Shown here piece by piece: positions 8,539-17,575 of a stretch of DNA of 64,000 bases. Where the stretch lies: the NCBI GenBank assembly GCA_963816985.1, contig CAWFMF010000004.1:4402001-4466000 (forward strand), given 5' to 3'. The DNA is from JAIVJM01 sp963816985 (GTDB lineage Bacteria > Acidobacteriota > Blastocatellia > Pyrinomonadales > Pyrinomonadaceae). Each line of letters begins with the position of its first letter. The first letter of the stretch is position 1. A program made the translations under genes and the position numbers. Below the pieces are notes generated by a model, which saw nothing but the letters and a program-made list of their open reading frames with translations, was not told the origin of the DNA and searched no databases.

Positions 8539-9456
8539 ATGAGCAACTCTCTCGCCTTCTTCAAAGGAAGTTTCATTCAAGCCTTCGTCTTCTCCGTCGC
8601 TCTTTTGTCGAGCGGATTCGCCTTCGCGGGCTGCGCGAAGAGCGCCGGGGCCGAACGTCGTTACGCGCTGAAAGGTAAAGTCGTCTCGGTTGACATCGCG
8701 GGCGGCAAGGTCGTCATTGACCACGAAGAGATACCGGGCCTGATGCCCGCGATGCAGATGCCGTTCCCCATCCGCGAGGCGGACGTGCTGCGCTCGATGG
8801 AAGGCGGCGACGAAGTGCAGGCGACGCTCGTCGTGGACGACCTCGGCTACCGCCTCGAACAGCCCTTCATCACGAAGGCTCTGCCGGGCGGTGCGCCAGC
8901 TTCCGGGGCAGCGAGCGCGACCGAGCCGCAGCCGGGCGCGGAAGTCCCGGAGTTCAAGCTCGTCAATCAGGACGGCAAGCCCACGAAGCTGCGCAAGTCG
9001 CCCGAACGCGTCGTGCTCCTGACCTTCATCTACACGCGCTGCCCCCTGCCCGACTACTGCCCTCTCGTCAGCGCCAACTTCGCCGAGATTAACCGCGAGC
9101 TGGAAAAAGACGACGCGCTGCGCGACAAGGTGCGACTCCTCAGCGTGACCATTGACCCGGCCTTCGACACGCCGAAGGTTTTGCGCAGCTACGGCGGCGG
9201 CTACACGGAAAAGTACGGCACGGAGACCTTCGAGCGTTGGGAGTTCGCCACCGGCGAGCCCGCAGAGATTAAACGGCTGGCGACCTTCTTCGGACTCTCC
9301 TACATGCCCGACAAAGACGAGATCATCCACTCGCTCCGCACGGCGCTGGTCGGCGCGGACGGTCGCCTCGTCAAAATCTATCGCGGCAACGAGTGGAAGC
9401 CCGCCGACGTTCTGCGAGACATCCGCAGCCTCAACGCCGAAGGGCAGGCGCACTAA
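8539..9456 (+). CDS. CusF-like / SCO1-SenC copper protein
   Basis: An exported protein of 305 residues with two copper-related modules. After a signal sequence (AFVFSVALLSSGFAFAG, followed by a Cys that could be a lipidation site), residues about 35-110 resemble the CusF-like copper-binding fold, including the signature PGLMPAMQMPF. Residues about 135-300 are a thioredoxin-like SCO1/SenC domain, which loads copper into cytochrome oxidase CuA or reduces its cysteines. The metal cysteines are spaced as CPLPDYC (CX5C rather than the more usual CX3C). The distal ligand His lies in DEIIHSLRTAL. ATG 8539 was chosen because the signal peptide starts there; a longer frame upstream lacks one. No oxidase genes are nearby. 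Confidence 0.9.
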   Translation: MSNSLAFFKGSFIQAFVFSVALLSSGFAFAGCAKSAGAERRYALKGKVVSVDIAGGKVVIDHEEIPGLMPAMQMPFPIREADVLRSMEGGDEVQATLVVDDLGYRLEQPFITKALPGGAPASGAASATEPQPGAEVPEFKLVNQDGKPTKLRKSPERVVLLTFIYTRCPLPDYCPLVSANFAEINRELEKDDALRDKVRLLSVTIDPAFDTPKVLRSYGGGYTEKYGTETFERWEFATGEPAEIKRLATFFGLSYMPDKDEIIHSLRTALVGADGRLVKIYRGNEWKPADVLRDIRSLNAEGQAH

Positions 9457-9458
9457 AA

Positions 9459-9572
9459 GTCAGAACCGCCTGCGGTAGCGGGCGGGCGGCGGTGGCGTTA
9501 AGACACTCGCCCATGATGACAGGCGCGTGCCGGCGAACGAGAGACCCGCCCGCTACCGCAGGCGGTTCTGAC
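9459..9572. repeat. GC-rich inverted-repeat element A
   Basis: Perfect 28-bp inverted repeat: the left arm (9459-9486) begins GTCAGAACCGCCTGCGG, the right arm (9545-9572) is its exact reverse complement, and a 58-bp spacer lies between. The spacer also resembles that of the copy at 24393 (shared GTTAAGAC and CGGCGAA). It lies immediately after the SCO1 gene stop. Confidence 0.9.
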
Positions 9573-9585
9573 CTGTTAAAGCGAG

Positions 9586-9616
9586 AAGGGCGGCGCTCCG
9601 TGAAGAGGCCGCCCTT
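9586..9616. terminator. Candidate bidirectional terminator between the SCO1 gene and etfA
   Basis: A 9-bp stem, AAGGGCGGC with GCCGCCCTT, flanks a 13-base loop between two convergent genes. The tract after it on the plus strand is T-rich but interrupted (TCAACTTCTCTTGTC), so termination is plausible rather than certain. Confidence 0.5.
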
Positions 9617-9637
9617 TCAACTTCTCTTGTCTGCCTT

Positions 9638-10615
9638 TTATCCCTTGAGCTTCTGAATCTCTTCGGTCAGGACGGGCACGACTTCGAAGAGGTCGCCGAC
9701 GATGCCGTAGTCAGCGATGTCGAAGATGGGCGCTTCGGGGTCTTTGTTGACGGCGACGATGGTCGAGGAGTTCTTCATCCCGACGAGGTGCTGAATCGCG
9801 CCGGAGATGCCGAGCGCGACGTAAAGCTTCGGCGCGACCGTCTGGCCCGACGAGCCGATCTGCCGGTCAATCGGCAGCCAGCCGGCGTCGCAGATGGGAC
9901 GCGAGGCGGCGATGTCGCCGCCCAGAACTTCGGCCAGCTTCTCGGCCAGAGCGATGTGCTCTTGGCCCTTGATGCCGCGACCGATGGCAATGATGACTTC
10001 GGCCTTCGAGAGGTCAACGGCCTGCTTCACCTCCTGAAACGGAGGCTCCGGCCTCATCCGAACTTCGCCGACCTCGACCGGCATCGCCTCGACCTGCGCG
10101 CCCTCGGCCTTCTGCGCCTGGTCGGCACGGTACGCGCCCGACTGGAACGTGGCGAAGACGGGCGACTGGCCCGACGGAACCACGTCGGCGTCAATCTTGC
10201 CGAGGAAGATGCGGCGCGCGAAGGTCACCGAACCATCATTGACTTGCGCGCGGATGCAGTCGCTGATGACGCCCTTGCCGAAGCGCGCGGCGAGCTTCGG
10301 CGCGAAGTCGCGCACGAGGTAGGTGTGCGGCATGAAGACGTACTGCGGGTCGCGCGCGCGCACGACCTGCTCCATCGCGTCGGTGTAGGCGTCGGGCGTG
10401 TACTCGGCGAGCTTCGGGTTCTCGGCGGAGACGACGCGCGCCACCGCGTAGGCCGCGACTTCCTGCGCGAGCGAAGCATCAGCGCCCAAGATGACCGCCG
10501 TCACTTCCTGCCCCAGAGCCGAGCCGAGCTGCTGCGCCGCCGCCACGGCCTCGAACGAAGCCCGGTTGAAAGCACCGCCCCGGTGCTCGACGAAAACTAA
10601 GATTCCGTTACTCAT
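9638..10615 (-). CDS. etfA: Electron transfer flavoprotein alpha subunit
   Basis: ETF passes electrons from acyl-CoA dehydrogenases to the ETF-quinone oxidoreductase or another acceptor. This 325-residue alpha subunit starts MSNGILVFVEHRGG and ends with the FAD-binding C-terminal domain. The FAD fingerprint is present: IIAIGRGIKG, AASRPICDAGWLPIDRQIG, GQTVAPKLYVALGISGAIQH and NKDPEAPIFDIADYGIVGD. ATG 10615 was chosen because the upstream in-frame extension is translated repeat DNA. It is paired with etfB just upstream on the same strand, separated only by a heptamer repeat element. Confidence 0.96.
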   Translation of the reverse strand: MSNGILVFVEHRGGAFNRASFEAVAAAQQLGSALGQEVTAVILGADASLAQEVAAYAVARVVSAENPKLAEYTPDAYTDAMEQVVRARDPQYVFMPHTYLVRDFAPKLAARFGKGVISDCIRAQVNDGSVTFARRIFLGKIDADVVPSGQSPVFATFQSGAYRADQAQKAEGAQVEAMPVEVGEVRMRPEPPFQEVKQAVDLSKAEVIIAIGRGIKGQEHIALAEKLAEVLGGDIAASRPICDAGWLPIDRQIGSSGQTVAPKLYVALGISGAIQHLVGMKNSSTIVAVNKDPEAPIFDIADYGIVGDLFEVVPVLTEEIQKLKG

Positions 10616-10625
10616 AATGTTCAAG

Positions 10626-10748
10626 TAGTCAGCAGTCAGTAGCCGGTAGTCAGTAGAAGAACATTCATCAGCGAATCGTTCGTGCGTCACCGGCGGCGAC
10701 TTCGATGTGAAGCCTACCGGCTACTGACTACTGACTACTGGCTACTCT
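10626..10748. repeat. Heptamer inverted-array element 3 (CTACTGA type)
   Basis: Left arm 10626-10660 (GTAGTCA, GCAGTCA, GTAGCCG, GTAGTCA units); right arm 10714-10748 (CTACCGG, CTACTGA, CTACTGA, CTACTGG, CTACTCT); spacer 53 bp. It occupies the whole etfB-etfA junction and touches the etfB stop codon. Confidence 0.85.
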
Positions 10749-11524
10749 TAAAATATTCTAGCCTCCGAGCGCAGCTTCTCCGCCAGTTGCGCCGCGCCCT
10801 TCTTGGCGTCGCCGTCGCCGAGGAACTGCGTCTGCTTGGTCTTCTGCGGGAAGTAGACGCGTTGGATGCTCTGGAACTCGCCGCCTTCCGTGAGCGGCTC
10901 GGCGGCGGGCTCGACTTCGCGAATCTCTTTCTTCTTCGCCGCCATGATGCCCTTCAATGAAGCGTAGCGGATGGGGTTGATGCCCGACTGGATGGTGAGG
11001 AGCGCGGGCGTCGGCATCGTGTACCACTGATACCAGCCGCTCTCCAACTCGCGCTTGACGCGGAACTCTTCGCCGGAGGCGTCAACCTCGATGACGATGG
11101 TCGCGTGCGGCAGGCCCAGAAGCTCGGCGAGGATGACGCCCGTCTGCGCGTAGCCGTAGTCGTCGGACTGGAGGCCCGACATCACGAGGTCGGCCTGCTC
11201 GCCGCGGATGGCTTCGGCGAGGATGCGCGCGGCGGTGAACGGGCCGAGGTGCGCCAGTTGGTCGCCGACGACGTGGATGGCTCGGTCAGCGCCGCGCGCG
11301 AGCGCGTCCTTGATGACCGACTTGACGCGCTGCGGCCCCATCGAGCAGACGACGACCTCGCCGCCCTTCTTCTCCTTCAAACGCAGAGCCTCTTCGAGCG
11401 CGTAGCCGTCCGACTCGTTGACCTCGTAGGAGATGTCCGTCTCCTCGATCCACTTCTCTTCCCGGTTGATGCGCAGGATGGCGTCTTTCTTCGCCACCTG
11501 CTTCATTAAGACGATAATCTTCAT
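10748..11524 (-). CDS. etfB: Electron transfer flavoprotein beta subunit
   Basis: The 258-residue AMP-binding beta subunit of ETF, partner of EtfA. It begins MKIIVLMKQVAKKDAILRIN and carries family landmarks: YEVNESDGYALEEALRLKE, VVVCSMGPQRVKSVIKDALARGAD, the AMP-binding stretch LVMSGLQSDDYGYAQTGV and LLTIQSGINPIRYASLKGIM. The length fits. The gene follows fabF on the same strand, so fatty-acid synthesis and electron-transfer genes may be co-transcribed. A heptamer array lies directly upstream of its start. Confidence 0.96.
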   Translation of the reverse strand: MKIIVLMKQVAKKDAILRINREEKWIEETDISYEVNESDGYALEEALRLKEKKGGEVVVCSMGPQRVKSVIKDALARGADRAIHVVGDQLAHLGPFTAARILAEAIRGEQADLVMSGLQSDDYGYAQTGVILAELLGLPHATIVIEVDASGEEFRVKRELESGWYQWYTMPTPALLTIQSGINPIRYASLKGIMAAKKKEIREVEPAAEPLTEGGEFQSIQRVYFPQKTKQTQFLGDGDAKKGAAQLAEKLRSEARIF

Positions 11525-11525
11525 A

Positions 11526-11634
11526 TCAGTTTTCAGTTTTCAGTTTTCAGTTTTCAGTCTCATCAGCCGACGCAACTCAGAAGTTCAAGTTCCATGTTCT
11601 TGCTGGAAACTAAAAACTGAAAACTGAAAACTTG
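11526..11634. repeat. Heptamer inverted-array element 4 (TCAGTTT type)
   Basis: Left arm: four exact TCAGTTT units plus one variant (11526-11560). Right arm 11607-11634: AAACTAA, AAACTGA, AAACTGA, AAACTTG. The spacer is 46 bp. It fills the fabF-etfB junction (fabF stop at 11639, etfB start at 11524). Confidence 0.9.
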
Positions 11635-11638
11635 CCTT

Positions 11639-12895
<1,257 letters not shown>

Positions 12896-13080
12896 AGTTA
12901 ATACTCCTCCGTGAGCGAGAAAGGCCGAAGCGACAGAAGTCGGCGAGGCCGAGAGGGCCGCGCCCTCAAGAACGCCGACGCCGGGGCCGGACGGCCCGAA
13001 GGCTTCGCCAGAGGCGGGCGTCGCTTGTGCGCCCGCTGCGGAAGCCCGGCCCGCCCGCGTCCGGCGGTCGAATCCCGAAA

Positions 13081-13335
<255 letters not shown>

Positions 13336-13432
13336 TATTCCTGCTCCTCTGTTGATGTGTAAAAGCTCTGAAACCCTTGCGGGCCGCAACCAGCCCCCGC
13401 AAACAATCTTTTCGGCGCGCGACTGCTTCTCG

Positions 13433-14408
13433 TCAGTCTCCGCCCGCCGCCTGTGTTGTCGTCTCCGCCGAATCTTCGGCGAGCGCGGCGCGCGTCGCCT
13501 CAAGGCTCGCGGCGTGCTCGACGTTCAGGCACTTCGCCTCCGGCGCAATCTGCCGGACGAGCCCTGAGAGGACTTTGCCCGGCCCGACCTCGACGAACGT
13601 CCGCGCGCCCTCGCGCCATAAGACTTCGACCGACTCGCGCCAGCAGACGGGCGAAGAGACCTGCCTGACGAGCGAGTCGCGCGCCTCCGCGCCGGTGCGG
13701 ATGACGGCGGCGTCCACGTTCGTCACGAGCGGGACGCGCAAGTCCTCGAACTTAATCTCTGCCAAATCGGCGGCCAGACGCTCCTGCGCCGGAAGCATCA
13801 GCGCGCAGTGGAAAGGCGCGCTCACCTTGAGCGGGATGGCGCGCTTCGCGCCGCGCTCCTTCAACTTCGACATCGCGCGCTCGACCGCGCCCGCCGACCC
13901 CGCAATCACGACCTGATTCGGCGAGTTGATATTCGCCGGGGCGCAGACTTCACCTTCGGCGGCCTCCTCGCAAACCTCGCGCACCGTCTCCGCATCGAGG
14001 CCAAGAATCGCGGCCATCGCGCCCACGCCGACGGGCACGGCCTCCTGCATGTAACGCCCGCGTTTGCGGACGACGCGCACCGCGTCAACGAGCGAGAGCG
14101 CGCCCGCCGCGACCAGCGCCGAATACTCTCCGAGGCTGTGACCGGCCACGAACCGAGGCCCGTCGAGCCCTTCCGCTCCCATCGCGCGCCACGCGGCGAC
14201 CGAGGCCGTCAGGATGGCGGGCTGCGTGTTCTCCGTGAGCTGCAACTCTTCCGCCGGGCCTTCAAAGCAGAGCCGTGAGATGGACGAAGCCGAGCGCCTC
14301 GTCGGCCTCCTCGAAGACCTCGCGCGCCGCCGCCGAATTCTCCGCCAGCTCGCGCCCCATGCCCGGCGTCTGCGAGCCCTGTCCGGGGAAGATGTAAGCC
14401 AAAGACAT
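13433..14408 (-). CDS. fabD: Malonyl-CoA:ACP transacylase (one frameshift near the N-terminus)
   Basis: FabD loads malonyl groups onto ACP. Read from ATG 14408, the N-terminus is MSLAYIFPGQGSQTPGMG, the family hallmark. The frame breaks at an extra C at 14285 (plus strand). Omitting it restores ALGFSISRLCFEGPAEE and then QLTENTQPAILTASVAA, giving about 324 residues. The nucleophile Ser lies in VAGHSLGEYSALVAAG, with the conserved Arg and His further on (AIPLKVSAPFHCALM). The start abuts the heptamer element at 14409 with no Shine-Dalgarno. FabD is essential, so the break is probably a sequence error. Confidence 0.9.
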
Positions 14409-14495
14409 AGTTTTCAGTTTTCAGTTTTCAGTTTTCAGTTCTCGGAATCAGCGATGGTTTTGCTGAAAACTGAAAACTGGATACTGAAAACTGAG
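14409..14495. repeat. Heptamer inverted-array element 5 (AGTTTTC type), overlapping the fabH 3' end
   Basis: Left arm 14409-14443: AGTTTTC repeated four times plus AGTTCTC. Right arm about 14462-14495: CTGAAAA-type units. The spacer is about 18 bp. The left end abuts the fabD ATG, and the rest encodes the last 20 or so residues and the stop codon of fabH. Confidence 0.9.
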
Positions 14496-15483
14496 CTACC
14501 ATTTCAATAAGCACCGCTCCCCACGTCACGCCGCCGCCGAAGGAGGCGAGGACGACGAGGTCGCCTTCGTTGACCTTGCCGAGTTCGATGCACTCGTCGA
14601 GCGCAATCGGGATCGAGGCCGAGGAGGTGTTGCCGTGCATGGCGATGTTCGAGTAGACGATGGAGCTATCAACCTTCAGGTTGTTGGCGACGGCGTCCGT
14701 GATGCGCTGGTTGGCCTGATGCGGGATGAAGAGCTTCACGTCCTCGGCCTTGTACCCGGCCTCGTCCAGAACCTCGCGCGAGACCTCGGCCATCGAGCGG
14801 ACGGCGACCTTGAAAAGCTCGTTGCCGCGCATCTTGTAGTAGTGCAAGCCGTTCGCCAGAGTCTCTGCGGTCGGCGGGATGCGCGTGCCGCCGCCGGGCG
14901 CGAAGAGCTGTTCGGCATAGCGACCGTCGGAGTAAATCCGCGTCGAGAGAATCCCGCGCCCCTCTTCCGCCGGGCCGAGAATGGCCGCGCCCGCGCCGTC
15001 GCCGAAGATGACGCACGTCGAGCGGTCGGTGTAGTCCACGAAGCGCGTTAAGATTTCCGCGCCGATGACTAAGGCGTAGCGCGTCTGCCCGGAGCGAATC
15101 ATCTGGTTGGCGAGCGTCAAGCCGTAGAGGAAGCCGGAGCAGGCGGCGGCGAGGTCGAAGGCGGCGGCGCGGTTCGCGCCGAGTTCGGCCTGAATCAAGC
15201 AGCCGGTCGAGGGGAGAATCTGGTCGGGGGTGACGGTGGCGCAGATGACGAGGCCGATGTCTATCGGGTCAATGCGCGCTCGCTCGATGGCCTGACGCGC
15301 GGCGGCGACGGCGAACTGCGAGGTGTACTCGCCTTCTTTGGCCTTGTGGCGCTGCTTGATGCCGGTGCGCGAAGTAATCCACTCGTCCGAGGTCTCGACG
15401 ATGTGTTCGAGTTCGGCGTTGGTCAGGATGCCTTCCGGGTAGGCCCGCCCCGTGCCGAGAATCGCTGCGTTGGTGTTCGCCAT
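14428..15483 (-). CDS. fabH: Beta-ketoacyl-ACP synthase III
   Basis: Initiates fatty-acid synthesis by condensing acetyl-CoA (or another acyl-CoA primer) with malonyl-ACP. The catalytic triad is visible: C115 in AAACSGFLYG, H255 in IPHQANQR and N285 in AMHGNTSSAS. MANTNAAILGTGRAYPEG is a normal start. The conserved fold ends at GGGVTWGAVLIEM (about residue 328). The remaining tail of about 22 residues (QFSVSSFQFS...) and the TGA stop at 14428 come from repeat element 5, so the natural stop seems to have been replaced by the inserted array. It lies between plsX and fabD. Confidence 0.96.
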   Translation of the reverse strand: MANTNAAILGTGRAYPEGILTNAELEHIVETSDEWITSRTGIKQRHKAKEGEYTSQFAVAAARQAIERARIDPIDIGLVICATVTPDQILPSTGCLIQAELGANRAAAFDLAAACSGFLYGLTLANQMIRSGQTRYALVIGAEILTRFVDYTDRSTCVIFGDGAGAAILGPAEEGRGILSTRIYSDGRYAEQLFAPGGGTRIPPTAETLANGLHYYKMRGNELFKVAVRSMAEVSREVLDEAGYKAEDVKLFIPHQANQRITDAVANNLKVDSSIVYSNIAMHGNTSSASIPIALDECIELGKVNEGDLVVLASFGGGVTWGAVLIEMVAQFSVSSFQFSAKPSLIPRTEN

Positions 15484-15516
15484 CTGTTGTCCTTAACTCT
15501 CTTCTAATCCCGCGCC

Positions 15517-16590
15517 TCACTCCGCGACGGCGGCGACACGGACGGCCTCTGACTCGCGCGCGTTGGTCTCGGCCACTCCGTGCTCGATGCGCTCGATTGC
15601 CCCGCGCTCGGAGAACTCCTTGACGTTGCGGACGGCGTTGCGGATGGCGCGCGCGTTCGAGCTGCCGTGGCAGACGACCACGATTTTGCGCACGCCGAGC
15701 AGAGGTGCGCCGCCGTATTCGGCGTAGTCGAGCCGCTTCTTCAAGTTCTTGAAGGCCGGACGGGCGAGCACCGCGCCCGCCTTCGTAATCGCCGTCGCGC
15801 TCAGTTCCCTCTTAATCAGAGTGAGCACCGCGTCCTGCAAGCCTTCCGAGAGCTTGAGCATGACGTTGCCGGTGAAGCCGTCGGTAACGATGACATCAAA
15901 CTCGCCCGAAAACACGTCGCGCCCCTCGACGTTGCCGACGAAATTCAGGCTCGACAACTCGCGCAGGAGCGGGAAGGCTTCCTTCGTCAGGTCGTTGCCC
16001 TTCGCCTCCTCCTCGCCGATGCTCATCAGTCCGACGCTCGGCTTCAGAGTCCCCAGCACCGCACGCGAATACGCGTCGCCCATGATAGCAAACTGCGCCA
16101 TGTGATGCGGCTTGCACTCGCTGTTCGCGCCCACGTCGAGGAGCAAAGTGGGCCGCCCCGACTTCGTGGGGACGAGCGCGGCTAAGGCCGGACGGTCAAC
16201 GCCCGGAAGCATCCCGACGACCATCTTGGCCGTCGCCATCGCCGCGCCGGTGTTGCCCGCCGAGACGAGGCCGTCGGCTCTGCCTTCGGCGACGAGCCGC
16301 GCGCCGACGCGCAGGGAGCTGCGGCGCTTGCGCCTGACCGCCGTCGCCACCGCCTCGTCCATCCCGATGACTTCCTCGGCGGGGACGAACTCGATGCCCT
16401 TGTCGCCCTGCCGACGCCAGCCGCAGCGGCGCAGTTCGGGCTCGACGCGTTCGGGCTGGCCGACGAGGATGACGCCGATGTGAAAGTCGCGGGCGGCGGC
16501 GAGCGCGCCGTCAATCTCCGGGTGCGGCGCGCGGTCGCTGCCCATCGCGTCCACCACGACTTTGCCGGTCAGTTGTTGGGCGGTTCTCAT
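15517..16590 (-). CDS. plsX: Phosphate acyltransferase PlsX
   Basis: PlsX makes acyl-phosphate from acyl-ACP for phospholipid synthesis, a peripheral membrane activity. The 357-residue product begins near VVVDAMGSDRAPHPEIDGA and contains the PlsX blocks VSAGNTGAAMATAKMVVGM, RPALAALVPTK, LLDVGANSECKPHHMAQFA and NDLTKEAFPLLREL, ending in VVCHGSSNARAIRNAV. The order rpmF-plsX-fabH is one of the most conserved in bacteria and confirms the call. A 33-bp gap separates it from fabH. Confidence 0.97.
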   Translation of the reverse strand: MRTAQQLTGKVVVDAMGSDRAPHPEIDGALAAARDFHIGVILVGQPERVEPELRRCGWRRQGDKGIEFVPAEEVIGMDEAVATAVRRKRRSSLRVGARLVAEGRADGLVSAGNTGAAMATAKMVVGMLPGVDRPALAALVPTKSGRPTLLLDVGANSECKPHHMAQFAIMGDAYSRAVLGTLKPSVGLMSIGEEEAKGNDLTKEAFPLLRELSSLNFVGNVEGRDVFSGEFDVIVTDGFTGNVMLKLSEGLQDAVLTLIKRELSATAITKAGAVLARPAFKNLKKRLDYAEYGGAPLLGVRKIVVVCHGSSNARAIRNAVRNVKEFSERGAIERIEHGVAETNARESEAVRVAAVAE

Positions 16591-16651
16591 CCGTCAAGTG
16601 CTTCCCGGCGGGCGGCGCGTCTCAAATCAAATTCGCGCGCGGCCCACCACT

Positions 16652-16837
16652 TCACACTTCCCGCTCGACCTTCAGCACCTCGCGGCCTTTATAGAATCCG
16701 CACTTGGGGCACACGCGGTGCGGCAGGCGCGGCTCCTGGCAGTTGGGGCACGCGACGGTTTGCGGCGCGCGCAGTGCATCGTGGGCGCGGCGCTGGCGCG
16801 TGCGCGATTTAGAGTGACGACGTTTCGGATTAGGCAT
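16652..16837 (-). CDS. rpmF: 50S ribosomal protein L32
   Basis: A basic 61-residue ribosomal protein. It begins MPNPKRRHSKSRTRQRRAHD, characteristic of bL32, and carries a zinc-ribbon of the C+ type (ACPNC and VCPKC). The ATG at 16837 marks the family N-terminus; the longer frame upstream is repeat-derived. The neighbour order yceD-rpmF-plsX is diagnostic. Confidence 0.97.
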   Translation of the reverse strand: MPNPKRRHSKSRTRQRRAHDALRAPQTVACPNCQEPRLPHRVCPKCGFYKGREVLKVEREV

Positions 16838-16860
16838 GATGAATACTCCAGATAATACTC

Positions 16861-16964
16861 GTAAACCGTGACAGGTAAACAGTGACAAGAGAAAAGCCGT
16901 CAATCGTGACAGATGACAAGAAAGAACAGTCTTTCTCTCGTCACGATTTACGGTCTACGGTTCA
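16861..16964. repeat. Heptamer inverted-array element 6 (GTGACAG/GTAAAC type)
   Basis: The left arm (16861-16890, with a second partial array near 16900-16920) contains CCGTGAC, AGGTAAA and CAGTGAC units. The right arm (about 16937-16964) reads CGTCACG, ATTTACG, GTCTACG. The arms are more diverged than in most of the other elements. It fills the yceD-rpmF junction and overlaps the yceD stop by three bases. Elements 12 and 14 use related heptamers. Confidence 0.7.
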
Positions 16965-17492
16965 AGGCTTTCCGTCTTTCTTCAAATCGGCGAGGGCGGC
17001 CCAGCGCGGGTCTACTTCGCCTTGATGACAAGCGCACTGCTCGGCGTTCAAATCCTTGCCGCACGTGGGGCAGAGGCCCAGACATTCCTCGCGGCAGAGT
17101 TGGCGGGTGGGGATGGCGAGCAGGATTTGCTCGCGCACCAGCTCGTCAACGTCCACCGCCTCGTCTTCGTAGAAGGAGACGGCGAGGTCTTCTTCCTGTA
17201 ACTCGACGTTCTCGGTCGCCTGAGCCGCCTTCTCCTTCGGGATGAAGGCTTCGTCGAATTCGACTTCGAGCGTGCCCATGACCGGCTTCAGGCAGCGGTC
17301 GCACGCGACCTCGACCGCGCCCCTGATAATTCCTTTGACTCTCACCTCGTCGCGCTTGCGGCTGGCGCGGCCCTCGACGGTCGTCTCCGCCGTCGGGCGC
17401 ACGAACTCGTCTTCGAGTGAAAGCTCGCCGGGGGCGTAGGTGTGGGCGAAAGACTCGCCCGTTTCCGCCAATCTGTCAACTTCAATCCGCAT
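16962..17492 (-). CDS. yceD: DUF177/YceD family protein (23S rRNA accumulation protein type)
   Basis: A 176-residue YceD-like protein. The family is always linked to rpmF and has been implicated in 23S rRNA accumulation, though its molecular role is unclear. It starts MRIEVDRLAETGESF at ATG 17492 behind GGGGGGAG. The family Cys pair is seen in VEVACDRCLKPV, and further cysteines (CREECLGLCPTCGKDL and CACHQG) form a probable zinc site near the C-terminus. It is the first gene of the rpmF-plsX-fab operon, about 55 bp from a strong promoter. Confidence 0.9.
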   Translation of the reverse strand: MRIEVDRLAETGESFAHTYAPGELSLEDEFVRPTAETTVEGRASRKRDEVRVKGIIRGAVEVACDRCLKPVMGTLEVEFDEAFIPKEKAAQATENVELQEEDLAVSFYEDEAVDVDELVREQILLAIPTRQLCREECLGLCPTCGKDLNAEQCACHQGEVDPRWAALADLKKDGKP

Positions 17493-17547
17493 CAACTCCC
17501 CCCGGACAGCGCCCGCGCCTAAATTCGGCTTGAGCACAAAAGGTGCA

Positions 17548-17575
17548 ATTATAATGGACGAAACGAAAGTGTCAA
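17548..17575 (-). promoter_or_regulatory. Near-consensus sigma-70 promoter for yceD-rpmF-plsX-fab operon
   Basis: On the minus strand, TTGACA (17575-17570) and TATAAT (17553-17548) are exact consensus boxes 16 bp apart. The -35 box overlaps the stop codon of the upstream TPR gene. Transcription would begin near 17541 and run through the lipid operon. Confidence 0.75.

Noticed and set aside
9459..9572. Insertion sequence ends with a lost transposase
   Set aside because: Only about 114 bp lie between the outer ends, no transposase fragment is present and other copies have much shorter spacers; a REP/MITE-like repeat fits better.
10616..10690. 25-residue N-terminal extension of EtfA
   Set aside because: The extension is the translation of heptamer element 3; the family N-terminus starts at ATG 10615. 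The same reasoning trimmed rpmF, nuoD, nuoE and nuoH.
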